In this document: positions 34,597 through 43,669 of the stretch, piece by piece
How positions within the stretch are numbered: position 1 is the first letter of the stretch
Layout of the letters: the number at the start of each line of letters is the position of its first letter
Source: an uncultured Verrucomicrobiales bacterium
GTDB taxonomy: Bacteria > Verrucomicrobiota > Verrucomicrobiia > Verrucomicrobiales > Akkermansiaceae
Assembly (NCBI GenBank): GCA_949373085.1
Contig: CASICJ010000036.1
Coordinates: 1-55,534 of the forward strand
DNA: 55,534 nucleotides
Direction of reading: 5' to 3'
Program-made: the position numbers and the translations under genes
Notes under the pieces: model-generated
What the model saw: only the letters and a program-made list of their open reading frames with translations
What the model was told of the DNA's origin: nothing
The model's database searches: none

Positions 34597-36603
34597 CTAA
34601 CGATTCATCGCCCTGATCATCTCGCGCCCCAAGGCATCACCAATCAAAAAATAACTCTCGGCATTCCCATACCAATGGTGACCATGGCCAGTATTTGGTG
34701 AGAGCTCCGGTGGACGGGAAAATTCCTTAGTACTAGTCAACCAAGCTTGCTGGATTTTTTTGACCCCTTCATTTTGCGCTATGCGAAATTTATCCATTCC
34801 AGAACCAGATTTAGCTTCGCCCCCATTTCCAAGTTCACCGACAATGAAAGGTAGATTCTTGATCGAAAATTCCTTCCTTAGATCTGCGACAAAGTGAACA
34901 AGGTTTTTAGAATACTCTGCCGTTGCTTCTTGCGAGACCATATCGTTCCAGCCCTGCATCCAGACAAACCCTCCGAGATCATAAGTATCGGGCGCAAATT
35001 CATCGAGGCCAGCTCGAATCTCACCAACCATTTTAGTGTAATACTCACCGGTTTTACCTTGTGAACTTGGTGGCCGGAAATCTTTGAAAAGACTCTTCCC
35101 TCCCCACGCGGTTTTGATGAGGTAAACCTCCCGATCATGGAAATACTCCCCAACCACGTGGCCAAATTGTAACTCGGGCCCAATATGACTAGTGCCACCG
35201 TAACCTGTATACCCGACTGTCAGCGGGCCACTCCGAACCTCATCTTTCTGCTTATATCTGATTATTACATTCTGGGGACTAACCCAGTGACCCTGGTCAT
35301 CCCGGAGGTGCTTCATCTTCTCCTTACTTTGGGAATGTTCCATCGACCAGATTAGGTTTCCCTTCCCAGCATTATAATACTTCTCATGGTCCATCGAAAC
35401 AACCCCTTGGCCCTGCATATTCGATTGGCCTGCAAGAACAAAAACCACCGCCTTCTTTTTCTTAAGCTCCTTTGACAACCAAGGCTCTACCTTATCAACC
35501 CAAGCCTTACCGTGAGCCCGCAAACCCTTCCCGCTGAAATGCACTCCTTTCCCATCGTGATCGCGATTCTTTCCCGTCAGCGAATCAGTATCCGGACCCT
35601 CTAAGGCAAGGCCTGATTTCCAAAGAGCCCGTTGCGCCGCACGAATATCTTCTGACCCAGAGTCATCCGGAGTATGATAACTCGCCTGAGCCACAACCCA
35701 AGGACACTCCCAATTCAGATCCTTCTGAGTCGCTTTGATCAGCTTTCCAAGATACTCCCGATATAATTGACCTGACAAGGTCCGGCTTTGATCCTTTTGA
35801 TTGGCATCCGATTCACCCTGATGCCACAACACTGCTCGAAATCCGTATCGACCCAGAGGCTTCACCCTTGAGATTAAATTTCGATAAATATCACCTTTAC
35901 TCATCCAGCCACCTTCAGAATGAGAGACAACTTTATTCATGATGGTAGGAGGATTCGGGAACCGCTCTCCCTTCGGCAACCACTCACGCACGCTCGTCGC
36001 ACCAACCCCAGTCGAAATAATCCCCACTGGAACATTGAATGCCCTCACCAACTCGTTGGCAAACGGCGGAATAAAACTGCCTCCCTGTCCACTAGCGCCC
36101 GGCTGTGGGTCATCAGCAATCCGCCACACCTTCCCATCAAAATTAGAGACCTTGCGAATATTTATCTTTTGTTTTTCCTCACCGTGATTCGCCGAGTTTG
36201 ATTGCCCGGCAATCACGAAGACCTCACCGATTCCGACATGTTCGACGACCGCCTTCCCCACAATTTTCTCACCTGCCACAGCCCGAACCTCCAAACGATG
36301 CCAACCGCCTGCCAGATGCCGTGACTTAAAGCTAAACCGAGATTTACCTTTCTGAATCATTCCCAAAGTAGAAATACCCCCATCATCCTGTTCCTGTTGA
36401 GGCCGACCAAACTTCACCTGAATTTTCGTAAGCTCGACTGCGGGTTCGCTAAGCTGCCCTCTAATAATTAAAGCCCCTGAGCTTTGATTACTTCGCTGGA
36501 AGACTTGATAATCCAAAGGTGAACTCAAAATGATTCCAGGAGCTCCTGCACACAGGAAAACGAGACTGCCCAAAACACCTAAAAACAAGGCACTGAATTT
36601 CAT
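34597..36603 (-). CDS. secreted protein with two SASA esterase domains
   Basis: 668 residues from ATG 36603 (MKFSALFLGVLGSLVFLCAG, signal peptide). After an Ig-like region (residues about 25-130) the first SASA domain begins at VFVIAGQSNSANHGEEKQ and has VLWHQGESDANQKDQ and GVHFSGKGLRAHGKAW. The second begins near residue 390 at VVFVLAGQSNMQGQGVVS and has FVWMQGWNDMVSQE. Both have the catalytic GQSN Ser, and the second replaces Gly-Glu by Gly-Trp in the QGE block. It probably deacetylates glycans outside the cell. It differs from the single-domain SASA gene at 15.8 kb. Confidence 0.82.
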   Translation of the reverse strand: MKFSALFLGVLGSLVFLCAGAPGIILSSPLDYQVFQRSNQSSGALIIRGQLSEPAVELTKIQVKFGRPQQEQDDGGISTLGMIQKGKSRFSFKSRHLAGGWHRLEVRAVAGEKIVGKAVVEHVGIGEVFVIAGQSNSANHGEEKQKINIRKVSNFDGKVWRIADDPQPGASGQGGSFIPPFANELVRAFNVPVGIISTGVGATSVREWLPKGERFPNPPTIMNKVVSHSEGGWMSKGDIYRNLISRVKPLGRYGFRAVLWHQGESDANQKDQSRTLSGQLYREYLGKLIKATQKDLNWECPWVVAQASYHTPDDSGSEDIRAAQRALWKSGLALEGPDTDSLTGKNRDHDGKGVHFSGKGLRAHGKAWVDKVEPWLSKELKKKKAVVFVLAGQSNMQGQGVVSMDHEKYYNAGKGNLIWSMEHSQSKEKMKHLRDDQGHWVSPQNVIIRYKQKDEVRSGPLTVGYTGYGGTSHIGPELQFGHVVGEYFHDREVYLIKTAWGGKSLFKDFRPPSSQGKTGEYYTKMVGEIRAGLDEFAPDTYDLGGFVWMQGWNDMVSQEATAEYSKNLVHFVADLRKEFSIKNLPFIVGELGNGGEAKSGSGMDKFRIAQNEGVKKIQQAWLTSTKEFSRPPELSPNTGHGHHWYGNAESYFLIGDALGREMIRAMNR

Positions 36604-36844
36604 AGACGACATCCTCTCAACAAAGTCGCTCCAGATTAAGCTTAAAGAAGGAATTTTCGAAACTCCGCCCAAAATTAGCCCGTAAAACTCACTTACCCTG
36701 GATCTGAAAACGGAATCTTCTCGCTACCTATGGGGGGTCATTCAAAACTTTCTTTGTTGCTTTATTCCGCCTCAATTCGGGGCTTGCCGAATGGTGAAAA
36801 ACTGGTCTAAAGCCCTCCTCCGATTTGCCCCAAACCCCAAAACA

Positions 36845-38097
36845 ATGATCAAACTCATTCTCTTTCCCATCCTTTTTCTTTGCCTCCCAATTGCTGCAAA
36901 GGAGACAAAAATTAAACCTCTTCCAGTCAGCACTCCCGGGGAAGTCGGCATGTCACCAGAAGTTCTCGCGAAAATCGATCCAGCGCTCGAAGGGCTCATC
37001 GAGAAAAAGAAACTTTCCGGCGGATCCGTTTTAATTCTGCGCGAGGGAAAAATTGTTTACCAAAAATAATTTGGCCACGCCAACCGGACCGCCAAGGTTC
37101 CGATGAAAAAAGATACTATTTTCCGTATCTACTCGATGACCAAAGCCATCACTTCGGCGGCGGCTCTAATGCTTTACGACGAAAAAAAATAACCCTCGAC
37201 GATCCTATCACAAAATTTCTTCCTGAGTTCGCACTCCTAAATGTTTGGCAAAGAAAAGGCGATCCCACCCCTGCCGAACCGCTACCCACTATTCGCGACC
37301 TCCTTCGTCATACCGCTGGATTCTCCTACGGCTGGAGCGGACACCCAGTCGATCGCTTCTATCAGCGCTCCCAGCCGCTTGACCGTGATAAAACGCTTGC
37401 CGAAATGTCTCGTTCCATTTGCGGAGCTCCCCTTCTCTTTCAGCCGGGAACAAAATGGAATTATGGCATCAGCACAGATATTCTCGGTCGAGTCGTCGAA
37501 ATCGCCTCAGGTCAAACCTTTGACGAATTCCTCCAGAAACACTTCTTCGCTCCCCTCGGCATGTCTGACACCGGCTTCTACGTTCCTGCCGAAAAAGCTC
37601 ACCGTCTCGCCGACGTCTATCAAACTAATGGTATTTTTCTTACTACTTCTGAACCTGGAAAGACCTCTCCATTCCTCAAAAAACCTGCGAACTTTTCGGG
37701 CGGTGGTGGACTTATCTCAACGATCAACGACTATTCGCGCTTTCTTCAGATGATTGCTAATGGCGGCAACTTCCAGGGAAAACAATACCTCAAGGAAGAA
37801 ACAGTCAAGCTCATGACTACAAGCCAACTCCCTGACGAGATCGGCTCTATTTCGCTCGGAGAACAACGCCACGGCACCGGGTTCGGCCTCGGGTTTTCCG
37901 TTCGTGGCGCCCCTGATAAACGCTGGGACAAGGACTCAGTGGTTGGCGAATACGGTTGGGGTGGTATGGCATCCACCCACTACTGGATCTCTCCCAAACA
38001 CAAGCTCGTAGTCGTCACCATGGAACAGACCCTTCCCTATAACTGGAATCTCGAGCACCTCTTGAAACCTATCATCTATCAAGCCATTAAAGAATAA
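36845..38097 (+). CDS. secreted serine hydrolase (beta-lactamase family), broken by one stop and one frameshift
   Basis: Starts at ATG 36845 with signal peptide [36 protein letters not shown] is followed by TAA 37067-37069, then the same frame continues [20 protein letters not shown] and [14 protein letters not shown], with the Ser-x-x-Lys active site. An A-run near 37182-37190 lacks a base; the next frame continues [28 protein letters not shown] and [16 protein letters not shown] (catalytic Tyr in YGIS), ending at TAA 38095-38097. Class C beta-lactamase/esterase EstB type, about 417 residues. The TAA was probably CAA. Errors or a young pseudogene are both possible. Confidence 0.75.
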
Positions 38098-38121
38098 ACT
38101 CTTGTGAAGAGGCCACTAGCT

Positions 38122-38138
38122 CTGGGCTGGTTGCCCAG
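38122..38138. terminator. possible bidirectional hairpin between convergent genes
   Basis: CTGGGC-TGGTT-GCCCAG is a perfect 6-bp inverted repeat lying between the convergent stops at 38097 and 38161. There is no strong T-run on either side, so termination would be weak or rho-aided. Confidence 0.4.
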
Positions 38139-38160
38139 CAATAAGTGATCGCCCATTGAT

Positions 38161-39396
38161 TCACTTACCCTTCTTCAAATGTTTGGAAGCGAACTGAATG
38201 AACTTCTCCCAATCCCCCTCTTCAATCGAATGTCCGCCATTCCGAATGTGGTACCCGACTTCACCATCCATCATCGCTTTCCCAACCTCCGGCGATTTCT
38301 CACTTTCCATGCCTTTCTTACCAAGCAAGCGATAGACCTCACTCGCATGATAGGCAGATAAATATTCTCCCCGTCCATCAGCCCACGTGTCTTTCACACC
38401 ACTGTGCACGTAAACCGGGCGCGGTGCGATACACGCCAACAACATGTGCTGGTCCACCGGAAGATCATCTTCCTGCTCGACAAACTTCTGGGCATTGCGA
38501 CACAACCAGTACGGAAACCGAGTCACCATCTTCTTCAAGGTCTCACCTGATTTCCTCCTCCATAAGGCGGCCCCGGCGCACCCCGACTGAGACGAGATTG
38601 CCATTGCAAATCGCTCATCCTGAGCCGCCGTCCACAACGCCGTCTTTCCCATCTTAGAGTGCCCCATAATGGCCACCCGTTTGGCATCCACATCGGCATC
38701 GGTTTCCAAATAATCCAGCGCACGCATTCCACCCCAGGCACAAGCCGAAAGCACACCCCACTCATGAGCTTTCGGAAAACTCTGCCCCTCGGGATAAAAT
38801 AGCCGATGGATACTATCTCTAAATTCCACCTCGTTGTGCTTCACCAAATCCTCATGGTAAACCGCACAAAATGCGAAACCAGCATCCAGAATTTTTCCCA
38901 GCGGCCATCCATTTTTCAGTCGATCCCTCCTGAGGAATCCCACCTCAAAATCACCCGACCGTGTATTGTTAAAACTGTGCTTCATGATCACCGGTACTGG
39001 CTTCGTGACACCATTCGGAACAAAGAGCAAAAACCTCATCGTTTTCTCGCCCTTCTGAGTTTTGATTTGGATATCGATATCCTTCCGCGTTGCCTTCCCC
39101 CTCATAAAAGCCTCGTTTTTTTTCACCTCCCGAAAAGTAAGCTTCATCGGTGTTGAACGCTCTGGAACCCGTCCATAGACCAGATTACTGAAAAGTGACA
39201 TGATCTGAGGTCTTCTTAAGGTATGCCACTCCTCCACTGTCGTGATTCGCTTCCCCTCTGCCGTCACCAATAACTCGGGCAAATCATAAGCCGGAACCTT
39301 GGCCTCATCATAATTGACATCCTTGTCGCCTTCCTTCGCCTGGCGACCGAAATTCACTCCCATCATTACTAACATGAGAACCACTTGATATTTCAT
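38161..39396 (-). CDS. secreted CE15-like glucuronoyl esterase family protein
   Basis: 411 residues, N-terminus MKYQVVLMLVMMGVNFG. The hydrolase domain shows PVPVIMKHSFNNTRSGDFEV, GVLSACAWGGMRALDYLETD, VDAKRVAIMGHSKMGKTALW (nucleophile Ser in GHSKMG), FAMAISSQSGCAGAALWRRK and NGGHSIEEGDWEKFIQF (catalytic His). This set matches bacterial CE15 glucuronoyl esterases, which cleave ester bonds of glucuronic acid units in lignocellulose or other polysaccharides. Marine members act on algal material, and exact substrate is open. It is divergent from the multidomain gene at 39.5 kb. Confidence 0.85.
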   Translation of the reverse strand: MKYQVVLMLVMMGVNFGRQAKEGDKDVNYDEAKVPAYDLPELLVTAEGKRITTVEEWHTLRRPQIMSLFSNLVYGRVPERSTPMKLTFREVKKNEAFMRGKATRKDIDIQIKTQKGEKTMRFLLFVPNGVTKPVPVIMKHSFNNTRSGDFEVGFLRRDRLKNGWPLGKILDAGFAFCAVYHEDLVKHNEVEFRDSIHRLFYPEGQSFPKAHEWGVLSACAWGGMRALDYLETDADVDAKRVAIMGHSKMGKTALWTAAQDERFAMAISSQSGCAGAALWRRKSGETLKKMVTRFPYWLCRNAQKFVEQEDDLPVDQHMLLACIAPRPVYVHSGVKDTWADGRGEYLSAYHASEVYRLLGKKGMESEKSPEVGKAMMDGEVGYHIRNGGHSIEEGDWEKFIQFASKHLKKGK

Positions 39397-39484
39397 TGTC
39401 CCAATATGCGTTCCCTAACTGTCCCCCGTCAATCAGACAACCTCAACTTATGATTTTTTATCCAATCTCTAACTTCCACCTCTC

Positions 39485-42400
39485 ATGAAGCTTTTCCTCA
39501 CCCTAGCTCTTTTTTTCTCAATTCCTGCTCTTGCTCAGATCTCATATGAGGGCACGTCCGGCCCTGGAAAAGGAAAGCACATCGTCTTCATTGCCTCCGA
39601 TCACGAATACCGTGCCGAGGAAACCTGCCCCGCCCTTGCTCGAATCCTCACTAAATATCACGGCTTTAAAACCACTGTTCTTTTCGGAGTCAACGACAAG
39701 GGGGAAATTACCGCCGGGGCTTCCAACATCAAAGGCCTCGAGGTTCTTAAAGAGGCCGACCTCATGTTCATCTTCACACGCTTCCTCGATCTTCCTGACG
39801 AGCAAATGGTTCACATTGACGAATACCTCCAGCGCGGCGGCCCCGTCGTCGGACTCCGCACCTCTTCTCATGCCTTCAAGATCCCCAAAGGCCGAAAATA
39901 TTCCCACTACGATTTTCAATACAAAGGCAAGGACTTCGATCGCGGCTTTGGCCACCAAATTCTCGGTAACACTTGGGTCGGCCATTACGGACACAATCAC
40001 AAGCAATCCACCCGCCTTCAGATCACCTCAAAAAATAAGGACCACCTCATCCTCACTGGAGTCGGTAACAACGCTCATACGATTGCTGGGGCCTACACCG
40101 GCATACCTGATCAAACCTTCACCGTTCTCACCGAGTCCCAGCCCCTCAATGGCATGAACAAAGATTCTGCTGCCGATGAGACTAAAAAACCTTCACCTTC
40201 AACCTGGACCCGTCACTACACCAGCAAGAGCGGAAAGAAGGCACGCGTTTTCCACTCAACTCAGGGAGCTTCCCAAGATTTCCTGAACTCCAATTACCGC
40301 CGACTTGTCATCAATGGAACCTACTGGGCCATGGGTCTTGAAAAACAAATTAAAGCCGACTCGAGCGTCGATCTTGTGGGCTCATACAAGCCCACCGCCT
40401 TTCGAAATGGCGGCCACGTCCGTGGCCTCAAACCCGAAATTTACCGAGACATCAATTCCCCAGTCCCCGGAAAAGGCACTTCGGCTTCCACCAATGATCG
40501 CCGTGAAAAAAACGCAACCAAAGCAAAGGACGCAAAAAATTCAAAGACTGACCGTAAAGCGCCATCTAGAGATCCAGAGCTCACTAAATACTATATCAAT
40601 CGCAAAACCTCGCCCCGCCCGGAAAAAATCCAACCAGTCAAAACCGAGCTTCCTCTAAGAATCTCCCCCAGCTCTCGTATCACTCTTATCGGTAACCTTC
40701 TCCTTGATGCCGAACGCCGCTTCGGCCACCTCGAAACCCTCCTCCACCAGCACCATCCAACGCATAAGCTCACCATTCGCAACCTTGCCTGGCCAGCTGA
40801 TGAAGTCGATCTCATGCCTCGCCCAGATAACTTCGGTGACCTTGACCAACATCTCCACTACTTCAAAAGCGACCTCATCATTGCCGCCTACGGCTACAAT
40901 GAATCCTTCGGCGGAAAAGAAGGCCTCTCTGACTTCAAGAAACGCCTTGATCAATTTTTGACCCATCTCAAATCTCAAGCATACAACGGAAAAACCGCCC
41001 CCCAAATCATCCTTCTTTCTCCCATAGCCAGTGAGAACATCGCTGCACTTAATGCTGGTGATCGAAACAACGAAAACCTCGCACTTTACACCCAAGCTCT
41101 TGCCGAAGGAGCGAAGAAGCACTCCATCGGTTTCTGCAACGTCTTTGATGGCGCCAAGGCCCACATCATCGCCAGTAAAATCAATCAACGAACCATTGAT
41201 GGCCATCAAAACAACATCCATGGGCACCAACAATTCGCGAACATCGCCTTCAAGGCTCTCTTCGAAAAAGACCCCTCCGCTCTCAACGAAGACCTCCGGC
41301 AACTGGTCGTCGATAAAGCCACCCAATTTCACTACCGCTACCGCCCTCTCAATACCTTCTACTATACTGGGGGGCGCAACAAATCCTATGGCTACCTCGA
41401 TTTCCTTCCCGCCATGCGGAACTTCGATCTCATGGTCGCCAATCGCGACACTGCCATTCACAAAACCGTCGCCACCGGTAAACTCGTCAAACCGAATGAC
41501 TCCAATCTCCCAAAACTAGACGACGTCCTCCTGTCACGCGGAGCCAACAAGTTTCTTTCCCCGGCCGAAGAACTGAAGGCCTTCAAAATCGATCCACGTT
41601 TCGAGGTCAATTGCTTTGCCTCCGAAGAAGATTTCCCCGAGATGGCCTGCCCCATCCAAATGCGCTGGGATAAACATGGCCGTCTTTGGGTCTCCACCTC
41701 CGTCACCTACCCTCATGTTTATCCCGGCCAAAAACCCTGCGATAAAATTATCATTCTCGAGGACACCGATCAAGATGGCAAAGCCGACAAATGCACGACT
41801 TGGGCCGATAACCTTCACATCCCCCTCTCTTTTGTCCTTGATGGAAACGGTGGTGTTTTCTGCTCCGAAGAACCCCACCTCACCCATCTCACTGATACCA
41901 ACGGCGACGGTAAAATGGACCACCGTGAAATCGTCTTTACCGGCTTCGGGTGCGAGGATTCGCACCACGCCCTCCACGATTTCACCTGGACTCCCGGAGG
42001 AGACCTTCTCTTCCGCGAATCCATCTTCCACAACTCCCAAACCGAAACTGCTTACGGCCCTATCCGCGCCAAAAACTCCTCCTGGTTCCTCTACCACCCT
42101 TCCACAAAAAGACTCACCGCCTTCGGAGCCTACCCAAATACGAACCCCTGGGGGGTCACCTTCGACCCATACGGAAACCACGTCGCTTCTCACCCCGTCT
42201 TCGCCTCCACCTTCCACGCCACCAATCCCGATTATCCTAGCCAGCATCCCGGAGCCAGAGGCATGCAAGCCTACTCCGGAGTCTGTGGACAAGACTTCGT
42301 CTCCCACGACTTCTGGCCCAAGGAAATGCAAGGTGGCTTCATCAAGGTTCGCTACAAGCCAACCAACCGCGTCGAGTTCCACCACTGGAATGAAGAATCT

Positions 42401-43657
42401 GCCCACTTTGCCGAAAAGTATCAATTCGACCTCATCTTCTCCACCAACCTCTCCTTCATCCCAGTCGACTTCCGCTTCGGTCCGCGCGGGGCGGCCTATG
42501 TCTGTGATTGGTATAACCCAGTCAAAGGCCACGCTCAATACTCCCTTCGTGATCCCCGCCGCGACCGCAAATCGGGCCGTATCTGGCGTATTATTCCCAA
42601 GAAAGCCCAACTCGATTCCGCGCCAAAAATCGCCACAGCCTCCATCACCGAACTCCTCGACCATCTCAAGTCCCCCCACTACCGAACCCGCTACTGGGCA
42701 AAGCGTGAACTCCGGAGCAAGTCTCCTAAAGAAGTGCTCAGCCCGCTTTTGACTTGGACAAAAAAACAAAAGATCCCGCTGCATCTTCTCGAATCTCTCT
42801 GGCTTCATCAAGCCTTCGACCAGCCCAACGTAGAGGTTTTGGAAAAACTCATCCGCTCCGACAACCACCTCGTAGCCGCTTCCGCCTTCGGACCTCTCCG
42901 TTTCTGGGCTTCCAAGCTTCCACCCTCGAAATCACTCAGCCTTCTGAATTACGGAATTTCCCATCCTTCCCAACATGTCCGCCGCGAAGCTGTCCTCTGT
43001 GCTTCCTATCTAGTCCCTTCACACAGCCACCGGACGGATTCTTCAATCACCCCATCCTCAGTCATAAATACCCTTGCCCCGATATTCGATCAAGAAGCAG
43101 ACACCCACCTTGCCTACGCAATCAGCACCACTCTCAATTCCTCGGCTCTGAAACCTCACTGGCAGGATTCGCAATACGCCCCCACCATCACCAAGGCCCT
43201 CGCGGATTTCAAAAAATTAAACAGGCTTAAACCTGACACAAAAAACGCTAACGAAGCTTCTTTCGACGCCCAAAAGGGCCTTCAAACCATTGATATTTCC
43301 TGCATCCCCGAGCGACTCCTCTTCACCAAAGATAAGTTTAATGTGAAAGCAGGCAAACCGGTTCGTCTTCACTTCTCAAACCCGGACGTCACGGAGCACA
43401 ACCTGCTCATCCTCGACCAAGGTACCTCCATCCAAGAAATCGGTGAAGCCGCCAATCGTATGGCGGCCGATCCAGAAGCCGCGAAAAAGGGCTTTATCCC
43501 AAACGATAAACGTATCCTCCACGAAACTAAACTTCTTAAGAAAGATACGGTTCAAACCCTTCGCTTTATGGCTCCTCAGACGCCTGGGAAATATCCTTTT
43601 CTCTGCTCTTACCCCGGGCACTGGACCATCATGAAAGGTGTCATGATCGTGAGATAG
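39485..43657 (+). CDS. secreted multidomain protein: ThuA, SGNH hydrolase, Piru_Ver propeller, HEAT and cupredoxin
   Basis: 1,390 residues, signal peptide MKLFLTLALFFSIPALAQ. Domain order: ThuA-like (about 28-300, KHIVFIASDHEYRAEETCPA, QILGNTWVGHYGHNH); low-complexity linker (320-385); SGNH-hydrolase-like (390-610, ITLIGNLLLDAERRFGHLET, IIAAYGYNESFGGKEG); Piru_Ver membrane-bound dehydrogenase-type beta-propeller (about 690-1040, LWVSTSVTYPHVYPG, IPLSFVLDGNGGVFCSEE); HEAT-like helices (1060-1230); and a C-terminal cupredoxin with copper-ligand pattern in VTEHNLLIL and FLCSYPGHWTIMKG. The family often has a C-terminal haem c (CxxCH); here a copper domain replaces it. Probably a periplasmic redox or carbohydrate-oxidising protein (inference). 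Confidence 0.82.
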   Translation: MKLFLTLALFFSIPALAQISYEGTSGPGKGKHIVFIASDHEYRAEETCPALARILTKYHGFKTTVLFGVNDKGEITAGASNIKGLEVLKEADLMFIFTRFLDLPDEQMVHIDEYLQRGGPVVGLRTSSHAFKIPKGRKYSHYDFQYKGKDFDRGFGHQILGNTWVGHYGHNHKQSTRLQITSKNKDHLILTGVGNNAHTIAGAYTGIPDQTFTVLTESQPLNGMNKDSAADETKKPSPSTWTRHYTSKSGKKARVFHSTQGASQDFLNSNYRRLVINGTYWAMGLEKQIKADSSVDLVGSYKPTAFRNGGHVRGLKPEIYRDINSPVPGKGTSASTNDRREKNATKAKDAKNSKTDRKAPSRDPELTKYYINRKTSPRPEKIQPVKTELPLRISPSSRITLIGNLLLDAERRFGHLETLLHQHHPTHKLTIRNLAWPADEVDLMPRPDNFGDLDQHLHYFKSDLIIAAYGYNESFGGKEGLSDFKKRLDQFLTHLKSQAYNGKTAPQIILLSPIASENIAALNAGDRNNENLALYTQALAEGAKKHSIGFCNVFDGAKAHIIASKINQRTIDGHQNNIHGHQQFANIAFKALFEKDPSALNEDLRQLVVDKATQFHYRYRPLNTFYYTGGRNKSYGYLDFLPAMRNFDLMVANRDTAIHKTVATGKLVKPNDSNLPKLDDVLLSRGANKFLSPAEELKAFKIDPRFEVNCFASEEDFPEMACPIQMRWDKHGRLWVSTSVTYPHVYPGQKPCDKIIILEDTDQDGKADKCTTWADNLHIPLSFVLDGNGGVFCSEEPHLTHLTDTNGDGKMDHREIVFTGFGCEDSHHALHDFTWTPGGDLLFRESIFHNSQTETAYGPIRAKNSSWFLYHPSTKRLTAFGAYPNTNPWGVTFDPYGNHVASHPVFASTFHATNPDYPSQHPGARGMQAYSGVCGQDFVSHDFWPKEMQGGFIKVRYKPTNRVEFHHWNEESAHFAEKYQFDLIFSTNLSFIPVDFRFGPRGAAYVCDWYNPVKGHAQYSLRDPRRDRKSGRIWRIIPKKAQLDSAPKIATASITELLDHLKSPHYRTRYWAKRELRSKSPKEVLSPLLTWTKKQKIPLHLLESLWLHQAFDQPNVEVLEKLIRSDNHLVAASAFGPLRFWASKLPPSKSLSLLNYGISHPSQHVRREAVLCASYLVPSHSHRTDSSITPSSVINTLAPIFDQEADTHLAYAISTTLNSSALKPHWQDSQYAPTITKALADFKKLNRLKPDTKNANEASFDAQKGLQTIDISCIPERLLFTKDKFNVKAGKPVRLHFSNPDVTEHNLLILDQGTSIQEIGEAANRMAADPEAAKKGFIPNDKRILHETKLLKKDTVQTLRFMAPQTPGKYPFLCSYPGHWTIMKGVMIVR

Positions 43658-43669
43658 CCGCAGACCAGA

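Noticed and set aside
41616..42752. Plus-strand frame of 378 codons rich in Pro, Ser and Thr
   Set aside because: Out-of-frame shadow of the 1,390-residue gene; low-complexity composition comes from the frame shift of a GC-skewed coding sequence.
41534..42868. Long minus-strand open frame of 444 codons
   Set aside because: It lies antisense to the Piru_Ver part of the multidomain gene, whose domains are clear. The frame has no signal peptide or family sense and is a by-product of codon bias.
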